NCBI GenBank assembly: GCA_015832175.1
Contig: WJXW01000007.1
Location: 1,984,001 to 2,048,000 of the forward strand
Source of the DNA: Paraphaeosphaeria minitans
Lineage: Eukaryota > Ascomycota > Dothideomycetes > Pleosporales > Didymosphaeriaceae
Length of the DNA stretch: 64,000 nt
Direction of reading: 5' to 3'
Shown: positions 36,795 through 48,668 of the stretch, piece by piece
How positions within the stretch are numbered: the first letter of the stretch is position 1
How the letters are laid out: the number at the start of each line of letters is the position of its first letter
Program-made: the position numbers and the translations under genes
Notes under the pieces: model-generated
The model's input: only the letters and a program-made list of their open reading frames with translations
Told to the model about the DNA's origin: nothing
The model's database searches: none

Positions 36795-37185
36795 CTAATG
36801 TCCCATAAAATGGCGAAGGAGAATATATGAAACGGTGATGGGGAACGCACATGCTGCGGCGTGTTTACTGTCGACGTTTTCTACGTGAAGGGCGAGAAGT
36901 CTCAGTGTCCCCTGGGGGTTAGAAGCTTGGAGTTCGTCAAGCCGTTTTTGTCCTTTTTCAAGATTTCGAACTCCCATCATATGATGGTTGCTGGCTGTTA
37001 TTGCGAGGTAGTATGCGGTTAGCATGAAACTGCTCGGTAGATGACATCGAGGCAGTCATGTATTAATATAACTTACCCAGTCCGATACCAGAAATGGCGC
37101 CTGCAGTGCATTAATATGAACAACCCAGTTGGAGTGCCCGAGGTCGTTTACTGGTGATGAAGATGATTCGTTTGCCTGTGGCCAT
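36795..37185 (-). pseudogene. Truncated short-chain dehydrogenase/reductase remnant
   Basis: The ATG at 37185 starts MATGKRIIFIT. A GTAAAC donor and CTGCAG acceptor add SAISGIGLG, a degenerate version of the TGxxxGIG dinucleotide-binding motif. After a second GTAAGT-to-GAGCAG intron the reading is off by one base from the continuing homology (TAYYLAITASNHHMMGVRNLEKG, then QKRLDELQASNPQGTLRLL). The remaining three quarters of an SDR, including the YxxxK catalytic site, are absent; the frame ends at 36795. This is a frameshifted and truncated relic beside another relic. Confidence 0.55.
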
Positions 37186-40100
37186 TATCATGCTAAGAAA
37201 TATGGTATGTTGAATTTCAGCCAGTAAGTCTAACTATTTGGCTTAGATGTCGGAATCAGTACATTTGTTTACCGTCACAGAGTTGCTCCTGCAGTCTTCG
37301 CCTGCGTAGAAGATGAGTGCACGCCGAAGTCCGACAAACATCATGTGTTTGGTATCAAGGTTCTCCGAAAATCAGCGCACGAGCGCCTGCGATGTATGGC
37401 AAAGGATCTTGTGCGGCGATGAATAATGCTTGTGGATGAACAGGATGTCCGGAAGCGTTGTATAAAGAGATGACTCCATCAGCTAAGGTTGTTCGACTTG
37501 AACATAGATACAGTCGCTGGGCTTGAGACACCACGAGGTTTGTTTGCACGCAGGACACCCGAATGAATTTATCTAGGTAACGGAGCTGTGATTCTGAACA
37601 AAGCCGGAGCGAGTAGGGCGAAAGTTGATCTGGTCTAATTTACCGCATCTGAGAGTCCTCTGAGAGAGCGTCAAAGAGATGTAAAGTATACTCGAATGTT
37701 CTGCACTTAGAGTGCGACATAACATATTGTTCTGATGATATTTGATGAACAGGCTCAGGTGTCTAATTAAATGGTTGTGAATGACTGCAAGTTACCTTGT
37801 TACCTAGGTACCGTACCGTACCGTACCGAACCTGCCTACCGTACCTAGGTACCGGTACCTATCGTAGCATTTCTGCCAAGCGACAACATCTTTCTGCAGT
37901 GACGACACTGGTCGCAGTACGCGCAGCAGCACATTCCTGAGTCGGCACCCCTCACGCCTCTGCAGACCTTCGACGGTGCCTTCTCCAGTACCGGTAGGTA
38001 GATGCGAACCTAAATGCATAGCATGGCCATGTCTACGGTACCTAGCGCTCCGTCCAACAATTCTCGTCTCCACGCAACGGCACATGCATGCGCCAGCAGT
38101 CCGACCCAGCAGTCCGACCCAGGAGCAGTTCGCGCTTCGCTACACAATTCCCCTCAAATCGGACTATTCCAGGGCAGCGGATACTTTGCCCTACCATGAA
38201 GCTAGAGCAGCCTCTCCGCCGTATCCACAACAACGGTTTGCTTAGTAGATGCGAAGAGAAGGGTCACGCCTACACGCATAGACATCTGAAGTGATTTCTG
38301 CTCGAGCCGAATCCCGCGACCGACTGGTACTCGTGCTTTAATAGGCTCCTAATGGGCTTCGGATTGGATTGGCACCACGATGATGGTCAATGAGCCTGCT
38401 CAGACCACAGCTGCACGGTTGTCAATCGTGTCGTGCTATGATTTGGACTCAGGCTCCACCGTACAGTTGCAACGGCCCAGGTTCTTCGAGGCCAATAGGA
38501 TTTCAAGAATTATAGGCTTTTGCTCTCCCTTTATGCAGCACTGGGCGACACCTGTTCGCCCGCTACCTTATCTGGGCCAATGCGGACCCGTTACCTACCT
38601 ACCGTATAGGCTCTTGGCGGCGACTTCCAGCATGGTAAGTAAACCGTCATATCTCGCCGAAGCATTGGCCGCAAGTGAGCTTGCCCATACCCCCAAACTC
38701 TGGCATTGTGTGGAGCTACGTTCGAAAATCGTCAAGTTGGACGATGTGGACTAGGTATTCCCCATTTCAAATCTAAAGACGTGACCACTCGCGGTGGGAC
38801 ATTGATATCATTGATCGGCTGTTAACCTTTCCCAGGAATCGACCGAAAGAACCAGGCGACTTTATCAAAGCGCGACTAACGGTAGGCAAATTTTCCGTTG
38901 TCGTACGAAGCGGGTACAACAAGCAAGCTAACCTTGCGAGCTCTGTGTAGACATTGGGAGCACAACACTCTGGAATGGGTGCACGGGTAGGAGGCCTCGA
39001 GACACAGGCCGTGCATCGCTCTAACTTTCTATGTCTTCTTTCTTGCATGAGCATTATCCTTTAACAAGCACGTTTTCCGGGAACCTTCGGGACGGATTTC
39101 TCTACTGTTGATGTTGCTACTAACTGACGCGCGTGCGATGCGCTATGCAATCCTATCTCGTGACGCCACTGGCCTCTTCGCGCTCCTGTGCGACCGGTCA
39201 TCTACAATCTCTGCACCTCGATGAGATCCTGGTAGAAGACTCTTTACGTTCAAGTGAGAATTTTTACAAGGAGTTGTGACCAGAACGCGAATCGCCACCC
39301 CTGATGATTCTTCAGATGACGTTGCCAGAGGTAGTGCTGATGCACAGAGGCTATCTCTCAACAACTTTGGGACGGGGATCATTGGGCGGCCAGGAAGACC
39401 GCAGGCCTCAGTTGATAGGCCCTTGTTGGTGTTTACCCCGGCCCCTCACCGTGCCAGCAACGGGTCGTACCTACCGGCAAGACCGCAGCGCGTGAAGCGT
39501 TCTTATGCTATTCTAGGTACCTAGCCTACACGTCCTCCAAGCAGGATAACCAGAATGGACACCTACACTTATTTCCATGTTATGACCCACTTGCGTAGAG
39601 TAAACACATCTACAGGACTCACTACCAGCGAGGGAGGTCCGAAGGGGAGGATATCCGCGTTCGGTGTTCCGAAAATGTTGGATGAGGCTAGCGGCGGGAT
39701 AGAATGCGGACGACCAGTTGCGGCCCTTCCTTGGGCATCGGTGGCCCAGGTAAACACCGACATGGGACCACATGGGAATTCCTGAGAACGACCGCAAATA
39801 CAACAGACATACATCATCAACAGCCAAGCTGCGCAGGGTCTTCCGACTGGCCACCGACAACGACGAGCTTTCGGTACCACACTTTCACCTTTGTTAAGCT
39901 TAATTGCTCCTGCGCCTTGTCTCCTGGTCGGAGAGAATCTGGAACCAACCTACCTTTACAATTCGGATCCTTGCCAAATCCCCCATGCCGTGCCAAGTTT
40001 CTCAACGCCTTCGCTTTCAACCCCCGTGCTGAGCCTGCAGAGGAGGACATCTCGAAGCTGTTTTCATGGGACTTACCCGATTGCAAATCAGTCCCTGATG

Positions 40101-40509
40101 TTGTCAGTGGCGTTCAGCTGAACAGGATGGTGATAACACACATGGCCCACAACAGCGTGGAGGAAACGCGCCAGTGGATTGATCCCGCTGTCACGCATGG
40201 GAGGCGGCCCGTGCTAGAATGGCCGGGTTCCACTTCTCCCGCCTCTTTGAAGCCTCTTTGATACCTTAGTCTCAACCGAAAGGTTGTGTTCCCCTTTCCG
40301 GATGCAACGAGATTAGAACTAGCGTAGCGATTCGCGCGGCGGTGCAGGGTATGTCCTACCATGTACGCACCTGAAAGCTTCGATGGGGTGCATCGGCAGT
40401 CTTTACCAGCTCATAAAATCATGTTGGAGACCGCTATGCCCGGATCAGGCCCGCCCTTTACTCTCGTTCATCACCACTCTACTTTAGATCGAGTACCGAA
40501 TCAGCGGCA
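37186..40509. other. Intergenic region, 3.3 kb, upstream of alpha-1,3-glucan synthase
   Basis: No intact gene. A GGTACC/TACCG repeat patch lies at 37801-37862, with more TACC-type motifs at about 38036-38042, 38581-38605 and 39513-39523. The right end is the promoter of the glucan synthase. A 40265-40345 minus-strand patch looks like a tRNA T-arm only and is not called. Confidence 0.45.
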
Positions 40510-43500
40510 ATGTTTGCATTTCGCAAACTTCTGTCCCTGTTTTGTCTCCTTCTTCCTGGGTTCGGGCTCCGCTATGATCCCGCACAAGAGGGCTGGAATT
40601 TGAATTTGAACGAAACCGCTATCGATCCATTGGACTATTGGGGAGAATGGGACAATCACACATTCAATCCTTCGCCGAGGACATGGCGCTTTCCCTTCTA
40701 TTGTGTCACGCTGGATCGATACGTTGACGGCGACCCTACGAATAATCTGGCAAATGGCACCACTTTCGAGCATGACTGGACGAGCAATCAGTTCCGATTT
40801 GGTGGAGATGCCAAAGGGATGATGAACAACCTTGTGAGTGTACACAAACCCACAACTATCGAGACCCGGTTCTAACACCTTGAATCAGGACTATATACAG
40901 GGCATGGGTATTAAGGTACATAATACTAACGTCTAGGGACCATTATCTGACCCAGAACAGGCTATTTACTTCTCTGGCACGCCGTTCATCAACATGCCAT
41001 GGAGCAGCGATGGATTCGGAGCACTCGATTTCACGCTGCTCGACCACCACCACGGAAAGATTGAAGACTGGAGGGCTCTGGTCTCAGAAATACACCGGCG
41101 AGGAATGTACGTGATAATGGACAATACCCTCGGAACAATGGGAGATCTGCTCCAATGGGTTGGTAGCGAGAATGTCACTGCACCTTTCAAGTGGGACGAG
41201 TACGACGTTCGCTACAAGTCGACTCGACAGTACCACGACTTCGCGATCGGGAACAATGTCAGCACCACCTGCAACTATCCGCGTATGTGGGGAGAGGATG
41301 GGAATCCTCTCAATAACCAAACCGTGTTGGATGCTATGGGGCAGCCTTGCAAGGACAGCGAGTTCGATCAGGTTAGACTTAAAATTCCTCTGCTTTTGGA
41401 TAATGCTGACATCGATTAGTACGGCGACATGAAGGGCGTCGGCGAAGTTCCAGTATGGGAAACCCAGCTCGCCAAGTTCGCAGGTGTCCAGGACCGTCTT
41501 CGGACATGGCGCGAGGATGTTCTTGCAAAGATCAATCACTTTTCTTGCATGCAAATTGCTATGCTGGATTTGGATGGATTCCGGATGGACAAAGCTGCAC
41601 AAACGCCTGTTGGTGTGCACGCCCGATTCTCCGACTACCAAAGATCATGTGCAAAGCGCTATGGCAAGGAGAACTTTCTCATCGTTGGCGAAGTCGTTAG
41701 TAAGATTCCATATGCTTCGCTGATCATCGGACGCGGGAAGCAGCCAGACATGCCTTTCGACAATTTTACGCAGGCAGTTGCGGCCGTCGCTCCTAGGGAC
41801 GATAACAACTACCTCCGGGAGTTCGGATCTGTTGCTTTGGATGGAGATGCGTTCCATTATCCGTTCTATGGCGCCATGACTCGGTTCCTCGGCTTGGATG
41901 GCCCAATAGGTCTGGAAGGTGTTGACTTCGTGGAGCTCTGGCATGACCTCCTTCTGCACACCGACATGGGCAATGCGTACACTGGCGCATTTGATCCGCG
42001 ATTCCTGTGGGGGATGACCAACCAAGATGTGTTTCGATGGCCCGCTCTCGCCAATGGCACGCAACGGCACATTCTAGGGCTCACCATTGCCAATCTATTG
42101 ATGCCCGGCGCACCTTTCCAACTCTGGGGTGAGGAGCAGGAATCATACATCTTGGAGAACCAGGCGAGCGACTATATCTTCGGACGCACTCCAATGGCTT
42201 CACAGCGTGCGTGGCAGCTTCACGGTTGCTACAAGTTGGGCGCGGAGGTCTACGTAGATATGCCGTTCGAGAAAGCATTACACGGCTGCAAAGATGATTC
42301 CGTCGGTCTTGACCACCGCGACCCATCGCATTTTATGCGCAATATCCTCAAACGGCATTATGAACTCCGGGACCAGTACGCCGTACTGAACGACGGCGCT
42401 TACCTTGAGACCTTGTCAGAGCAGACTGTTGATATCTATCTCAACGGCAGTATGGGCTTGCCATCACCCACCGGAATCTGGAGTGTCTATCGTGGGGCAT
42501 TTCCCGATGCCCAGGACTTTTCGGATGAGAATGAGCTAGGGAATCAAGGCGTATGGTTCGTTTACTCGAACGACAACAAGACGGTCAATTATACTTTCAA
42601 TTGCCAGAACGCTACCGAAGGCCTCATATCGCCATTTCCGGCAGGCACTACCGTCAAGAGCTTATTCTTTCCGTATGAAGAGTACACGCTCAAAACTTCT
42701 GCTGCTACACTGAACCTTGAAGGTTCTACTGAGGCTAACGGTTGCCTGGATAGCCTTGAGATGCAGCCATGGAGTTACAAGCTATTCGTACCGAAAGATA
42801 AGTTTGCCGAACCTCGTCCGGCCATCACTCGAGTTGTTCCGGGGCATGACGCTCGCCTCATATCTCAAGCACGCGAAGATGAACCTCAAACACTTGCCAT
42901 CGAAGTGCATTTTTCAAGGGAGATGGACTGCAAATCTGCAACACGAAATTTTTCTATTCGATCGACCACCTCAACCGGGGAGGTCGCGCGCCTCAACACC
43001 TCCAGTGTCGTGTGCTCCGATGTAACAGTGCAGAGACAGCAGCAGTATGTGGGCCAGATCGGTACGGCTTGGAAGATGGTAGGAGAACTTGAGAATGTAT
43101 ACGATGGCATTCACGTATACACACTCAACAACATCTCTACAGCAAGCACCGACCTCTATACTCAAGCCGTTGACCATTTCATGTTCCGCATTGGCCGACC
43201 TGAGAACCCGATGGTGTTCCCTGCAACTGCAAATTACTCCTCGTCGCTCCTCCACCGCGATGAGGAAACGGGAGCGCTCACCGTCACCCACAAAGCTATT
43301 GGAGCAGACAAATGGCAGTACACTCTCAATTGGGGTGCTACGTGGAGCGATTGGCGCGATTATGCTTCTGTCAACGCAAGTATCTCTCCGCAGCCATGGT
43401 CTGGCTCGAAAGACCAGGCATGGGAAGGCGAGCACATTGAGGTTCGCTACTGGAGCGAGATGGCGGGAAGTATGGAGCACGTCATGCACGGCGATATCGA

Positions 43501-46500
43501 CTCCGCAACTCCTCGTCGTTGGCCACAGATGCATGTCACTGGAGATTGGAATCTGTATGGTTTTGATTCAGGTTTACCCGACAAGATGAAGGATACAGGT
43601 ACCGGACAGTGGCACTTTGACATGATGACTGAGTATCCAACACACGTCATCCTCAGCACATGGGGCATCAATCCTGATGGTCAACCAGACAAGTCAAAGC
43701 TGTTCGGCGACGTTGATCAGGACGGTGTTCTCGATTGGCTTCCTCCGACCAGTCTGGGGAAGAATGTTATCAACATCACCAACCCAGGAATGCCTTACGT
43801 TGGTGTCAAGCTTATCGTGAACGATGGAGATCTACGCTACACATACGAGCCGGTCGGGTCCGCATGGAGACAGATTGTCATCTTCCTCCTCCTGATATTG
43901 ATTCCCCTTGTTTCAGGAACGTTTGCCATCTGGCTGTTCCTGAAGTCCTTCTATCAGGTCAAGTTCAACCAGCGCGGCATGTCAGAGAAGCGGTTCGTCA
44001 TCATGGCCGGCTTACCAACTTTCTCGAGCGCCTACAAACAAATTGGCGCTTTCAAGCCATGGACACCGAAGCCGAAACCCACGGCTCTGTCTGACCCCCT
44101 GCGTCAGGAAGGGTTTGCTCTCCAGAACGAGGATCATAGAAAGACGATTCTCATTGCAACTATGGAGTACGAGATCGAAGATTGGGCGCTCAAGATCAAG
44201 ATCGGCGGATTGGGTGTTATGGCTTCGCTAATGGGCAAGAACCTGAAACACCAGAACCTCATCTGGGTTGTACCTTGCGTCGGCGGTATCGAGTACCCAG
44301 TGGACGAGATCGCCGAGCCAATGCAAGTTATCATTCTTGGTCAACTATACAGCATCAACGTCCAGTACCACCATTTTCAAAACATCACTTTCGTCCTCCT
44401 GGATGCACCAGTGTTCCGCGCACAGACTAAGGCCGACCCATATCCAGCTCGCATGGACGACCTCGAGAGTGCGGTCTACTACTCGGCCTGGAATCAGTGC
44501 ATCGCGGAGGCGATCAAGCGATTCCCCGAAATAGACCTGTATCATATCAACGACTACCACGGAACGCTGGCACCGCTCTATCTTCTGCCACACGCCGCGC
44601 CGCCATGTTGTCTATCGCTTCACAATGCCGAGTTCCAGGGGATGTGGTCCATCAAGCGCCCCAAAGATCTCGAAGAGATCTGCAGAACCTTCAATCTCAG
44701 CAAAGAGATTGTACACAAGTACGTGCAGTTCGGCGAAGTCTTCAACATGCTGCACGCAGGTGCAAGCTACCTCCGGATCCACCAACGCGGGTTCGGCGCT
44801 GTCGGTGTGTCTAAAAAGTATGGCAAGCGATCGTTTGCAAGATACCCCATCTTCTGGGGATTGACCAAGATCGGATCGTTGCCAAACCCCGACCCTACGG
44901 ATACTGCGCCTTGGAACAAAGATGACAAGCTGCCGGACACCATCGCCATTGACAACGATGGTGAATCACAGCGTGGTATGCTTCGAGCACAGGCGCAGGA
45001 GTGGGCTGGTCTACAGGTCGATCCTGATGCTGAGCTCTTCGTCTTCGTCGGGCGTTGGTCCCAGCAGAAAGGCATCGATCTCATCGCGGATGTATTTCCT
45101 TCCATCCTGGAAAAGGATCCCAAGGCACAGCTCATTTGTGTTGGACCGGTCATTGATCTCTACGGGAGGTTTGCGGCTGCCAAGCTGCAGCGTCTCATGG
45201 AGCTGTATCCAGAGCGAGTATGCTCCAAGCCCGAGTTCACTGTTCTTCCGCCCTATATCTTCAGCGGTGCGGAGTTCGCGTTGATTCCATCGCGTGACGA
45301 ACCTTTCGGCTTGGTCGCGGTGGAGTTTGGTCGCAAAGGTGCGCTCGGTGTTGGCTCTCGCGTGGGTGGTCTTGGGATTATGCCTGGGTGGTGGTTTACG
45401 GTCGAATCGGTCGCGACCAAGCACCTTGTCCACCAGTTTCAAAAGACCATCAAAGCGGCCATGGCCTCTCCCAAGGAAGTCCGTGCGACTATGAGGGCGC
45501 GTTCGTCTCTGCAGCGATTCCCAGTCGCTCAATGGCTCAAAGGGCTCGAGCTATTGCAGTCTGGGTCGATCAGAACGCATGCGCACGTGACCAGCGCGCG
45601 TGCTTCCAAAAGGTCTGGTGCAAGCACACCTGCCATCTCTTCTCCGCTGCCTTCGGCGCCGGGCTCGACATTCACCACTCCTGCGAACACCCGGCCCTCC
45701 AGTCGCAGACCCAGCCGCGCTGCAAGTCGTGTTAACAGTCGGGCGACAAGTCCGATCCGCGAGGAGCTTGATATCGAATCTATCCCAGCTTTGCCCACTC
45801 GCAATGCCGCACTCACTCGACGATATGGTCTGAATGCATCAGGATCAAACGACTCACTAGCGTCGCTTTCAGAGATCCATCCTGCCAATAGCTCGAATAG
45901 CTACACCCTATTCCCGATCCCGAGTGCTACGGCGGCAGAAAACGAGAACTACTTCGCGGGTGGTGACTTGAGAAGGGACATTGGCCATGCAGCCGTCTCC
46001 CGCAACATGTCTCGACAAAACTCCCAGGACTCAGACGCCTCTCGGTCGTCGAGAAGTGATGCGGATGATCTGGTTGAACAGTACGGTGTTCCGGACAGTC
46101 TCAGGTCTGTCGCCTCGTCCTCGGCGCAGGGCTTCAGATCTCACCCTTCGGCATCGGTTCTCAGCTTGCAGACCATAGTCGGTGAGGAGAAGAACTACCG
46201 GATGCAAAACGTCGAGCCGTTCTTCACCGACTCCCAAGGTGTCTACGCGAAGCAGTTCGATCTCCTTCTTGGTAGGCTCAATGGATGCACATCGACCAAC
46301 GAGCTGTGCATCGAGGAATTCATCGTCAGATCTGAGAAGAACTGGTTCTCACGTCTTCATGACGCTAAGCTGGGCGTGAAGCGATCCCACAACAAGCTTG
46401 CGAAGGTCGAGGTGGAAGATCATGGGGGCAACAGCAGCAGTAGCAGTGGTTCGAGCGCATCGGTCCAGATGGGCACCATCATCGAAGACGAGTTCGAGCT

Positions 46501-47836
46501 CGGAACCGACCACACGCCAACAAAAGGCATGAAGAGGGTGGTGCAGTACAAGATCCGCGACTGGCCTGTGTATTCCTTCCTGCTTGCTCTGGGTCAGATT
46601 CTTTCTGCGAACAGCTACCAGGTTACTCTGCTTTCCGGAGAGATCGGCCAGACTGCCAGTAAGCTCTACGCTGTCGCCAGCATCTACCTAGCTGGCTCAA
46701 TCGTGTGGTGGACGCTGTTCCGCACCTTGCAGTCTCGCTATGTCATCGCACTTCCCTTCATTTGCTACGCTCTCGCCTTCTTTATCCTCGGGATGGCTCC
46801 CTATGGTTCGTCCATCGCAGCCCGAGGCTGGATACATAACGTCGCAACCGGTCTGTACGCCCTTGCTTCTGGCTCAGGCTCCCTCTTCTTCGCGCTGAAC
46901 TTCGGCTCCGAAGGCGGCACCGCAACGCACACCTGGGTCTTCCGCGCCTGCGTCGTCCAGGGCACACAGCAGATCTACGTCACAGTCCTCTGGTACTGGG
47001 GCGCGCATCTCTCCGTGCTGAGCTCCTCGGGGCAGAATCCCACGGGCTTCGCCACCAGCCCCTACATCACCGCCGTCACCATACCCGTGGCCTTTCTCCT
47101 CGGCGCGATCGGCATCTCGCTCTTCCTAGGGCTCCCCGATTTCTACCGCAGCTCCCCCGGCAGCGTGCCCAGCTTCTACTCCGCGCTGCATCGCCGCAAG
47201 ATCATCCTCTGGTTCTTCGTCGTCGTCATCATCCAAAACTACTTCCTCTCCGCGCCGTACGGGCGTAACTGGCGGTACCTCTGGACGAGCAACCTCGTCC
47301 CCGCGTGGGGCATCGCCATCCTCGTCGTCGTCTTCTTCGTGCTCGTCTGGATCGCCGTCTTCACCATCTTCCAGCGCCTCTCCATCGAGCACTCGTGGAT
47401 CCTGCCCATCTTCGCCATCGGCCTCGGCGCCCCCCGCTGGGCGCAGATGCTCTGGGGCACGTCCGGCATGGGATCCTTCATTCCCTGGGCAGGCACGCCG
47501 GCAGTCGGCGCGCTCGTCGGCCGCGCGCTGTGGCTGTGGCTCGGCGTGCTGGATGCGCTGCAGGGCGTCGGCTTCGGCATGATTCTGCTGCAGACCATGA
47601 CGCGGTTCCACGTCGTGTTTACGCTTACCGCGGCGCAGGTCGTGGGGTCTGTGGCGACGATGGCGGCGCGGGCATCTGCACCGGATCGGCTCGGGCCTGG
47701 CGCCGTGTTCCCAAATCTCGCGCTGAGTCTGGATGGGCTTGGGGATGCGGTGTTTTGGGTTGCGTTGGTGCTGCAGGGGGTCGTGTGTGTAGGGTTCTTT
47801 CTGTTCTTCAGGAAGGAGCAGTTGGCTAAGCCCTAG
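40510..47836 (+). CDS. ags1: Cell-wall alpha-1,3-glucan synthase
   Basis: Four exons: 40510-40833, 40889-40915 (nine codons only), 40961-41371 and 41420-47836. The introns are 55, 45 and 48 nt, all GT-AG and phase 0, and the product is 2392 aa. Domain order matches Ags/Mok proteins. There is a signal peptide (1-20), then an extracellular GH13 amylase-like domain with the GFRMD nucleophile (about Asp311) and IVGEV (about Glu345). A membrane helix lies at about 1070-1095. The cytosolic GT5 glycogen-synthase-like domain has the KIGGLG substrate-binding lysine (about 1180), GRWSQQKG (about 1464) and RDEPFGLVAVEFG (about 1545). A Ser-rich linker follows, then a multi-helix C-terminal domain (about 1980-2392) thought to export or anchor the glucan. 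The enzyme makes the alpha-1,3-glucan of the wall, which often masks beta-glucan. The protein is complete, with no lesion. Confidence 0.97.
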
Positions 47837-48668
47837 GTCCGCCGCAAGGGTCTAACTGGAGGTATTCAGCGTGCCGTATGGCGTTGTCATGGCATGGTGG
47901 TTTTGCGATGGTTCTTTCTTTCTCGTTTTCCAATGAGGGTCTGGTTCTGTCCTTCGTTCGTTCGTCGTTCGTTCGTTCGTCGTTCGTTCGTTCGTCGTTC
48001 GTTCGTTCGTTCGTTCGTTCGTTCGTTCGTTCGTTCGTTCGTTCGTTCGTTCGTTCGTTCGTTCGTTCGTTCGTTCGTTCGTTCGTTCGTTCGTTGTGGA
48101 TAATGGTTGGAGCGTTTTGTCGTGCACATTCAGCTTCTCTTCCCTTCTATAGTACCTTCCCTTCTCTAGCTTTCCTTCCTTCTATACATAGACCCAGAGT
48201 TATCACCGTATCTATCAAGCATACTGAACAAGTAATGAACAGCCCATGAACAGATAACAACTAGTATTTATACATCCAGTCAGGATTAAACTAAGCGCAA
48301 TGACTCTGTTAGTAAGCGTGTGTGTATGTACACACTCGTACCACTCCAGACCCCATCCTATCCCATCCCAAGCCTGTCTACCATCGCCGGGTATCTGTGA
48401 GAAATTAAAATCCATCGTAAAGAGCGACGCCGTGGACTTCGCCTTCCGTGGCGGGAAGTCCTGTACCCAAGCCGATCCAAGAGGGTATCCATCGTAGAGA
48501 GCGTAATCCGCAGCCGTGAGCGGGAACTTTTGTAGCCAAAAAAAAATAAAAAGGCCGAAACAAAGAGCGAGGCATTAGAGGACAGCCACCAAGATGGCGT
48601 GTAAAGAGTGTCCCAAGTCAGACCCAAAACGCAAAGCAATGCAAAACAAAGCCAAAAAAAAATTCGAA
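47837..48668. other. Intergenic region between two convergent genes
   Basis: This holds the 3' flanks of the glucan synthase (+) and of the rhodopsin-like gene (minus), together with the TTCG array annotated separately. Confidence 0.55.
47953..48095. repeat. (TTCG)n tetranucleotide array with TCG interruptions
   Basis: About 143 bp of almost uninterrupted TTCG units begin 117 bp after the glucan synthase stop. The left third contains three 15-bp units in which a TCG trinucleotide follows three TTCG units; the right two thirds are pure TTCG. Frames through it encode artefactual repeats (FVRS or NERT) and are not genes. Confidence 0.95.

Noticed and set aside
40262..40345. Minus-strand patch resembling a tRNA T-arm (GTTCTAATCTCG)
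   Set aside because: The T-stem has a mismatch and no A-box, anticodon stem or matching acceptor was found. At most it is a tRNA relic.
47878..48249. Open frames reading NERT or FVRS repeats through the TTCG array
   Set aside because: They are translations of a tetranucleotide repeat. All frames stay open by composition and there is no conserved flank.
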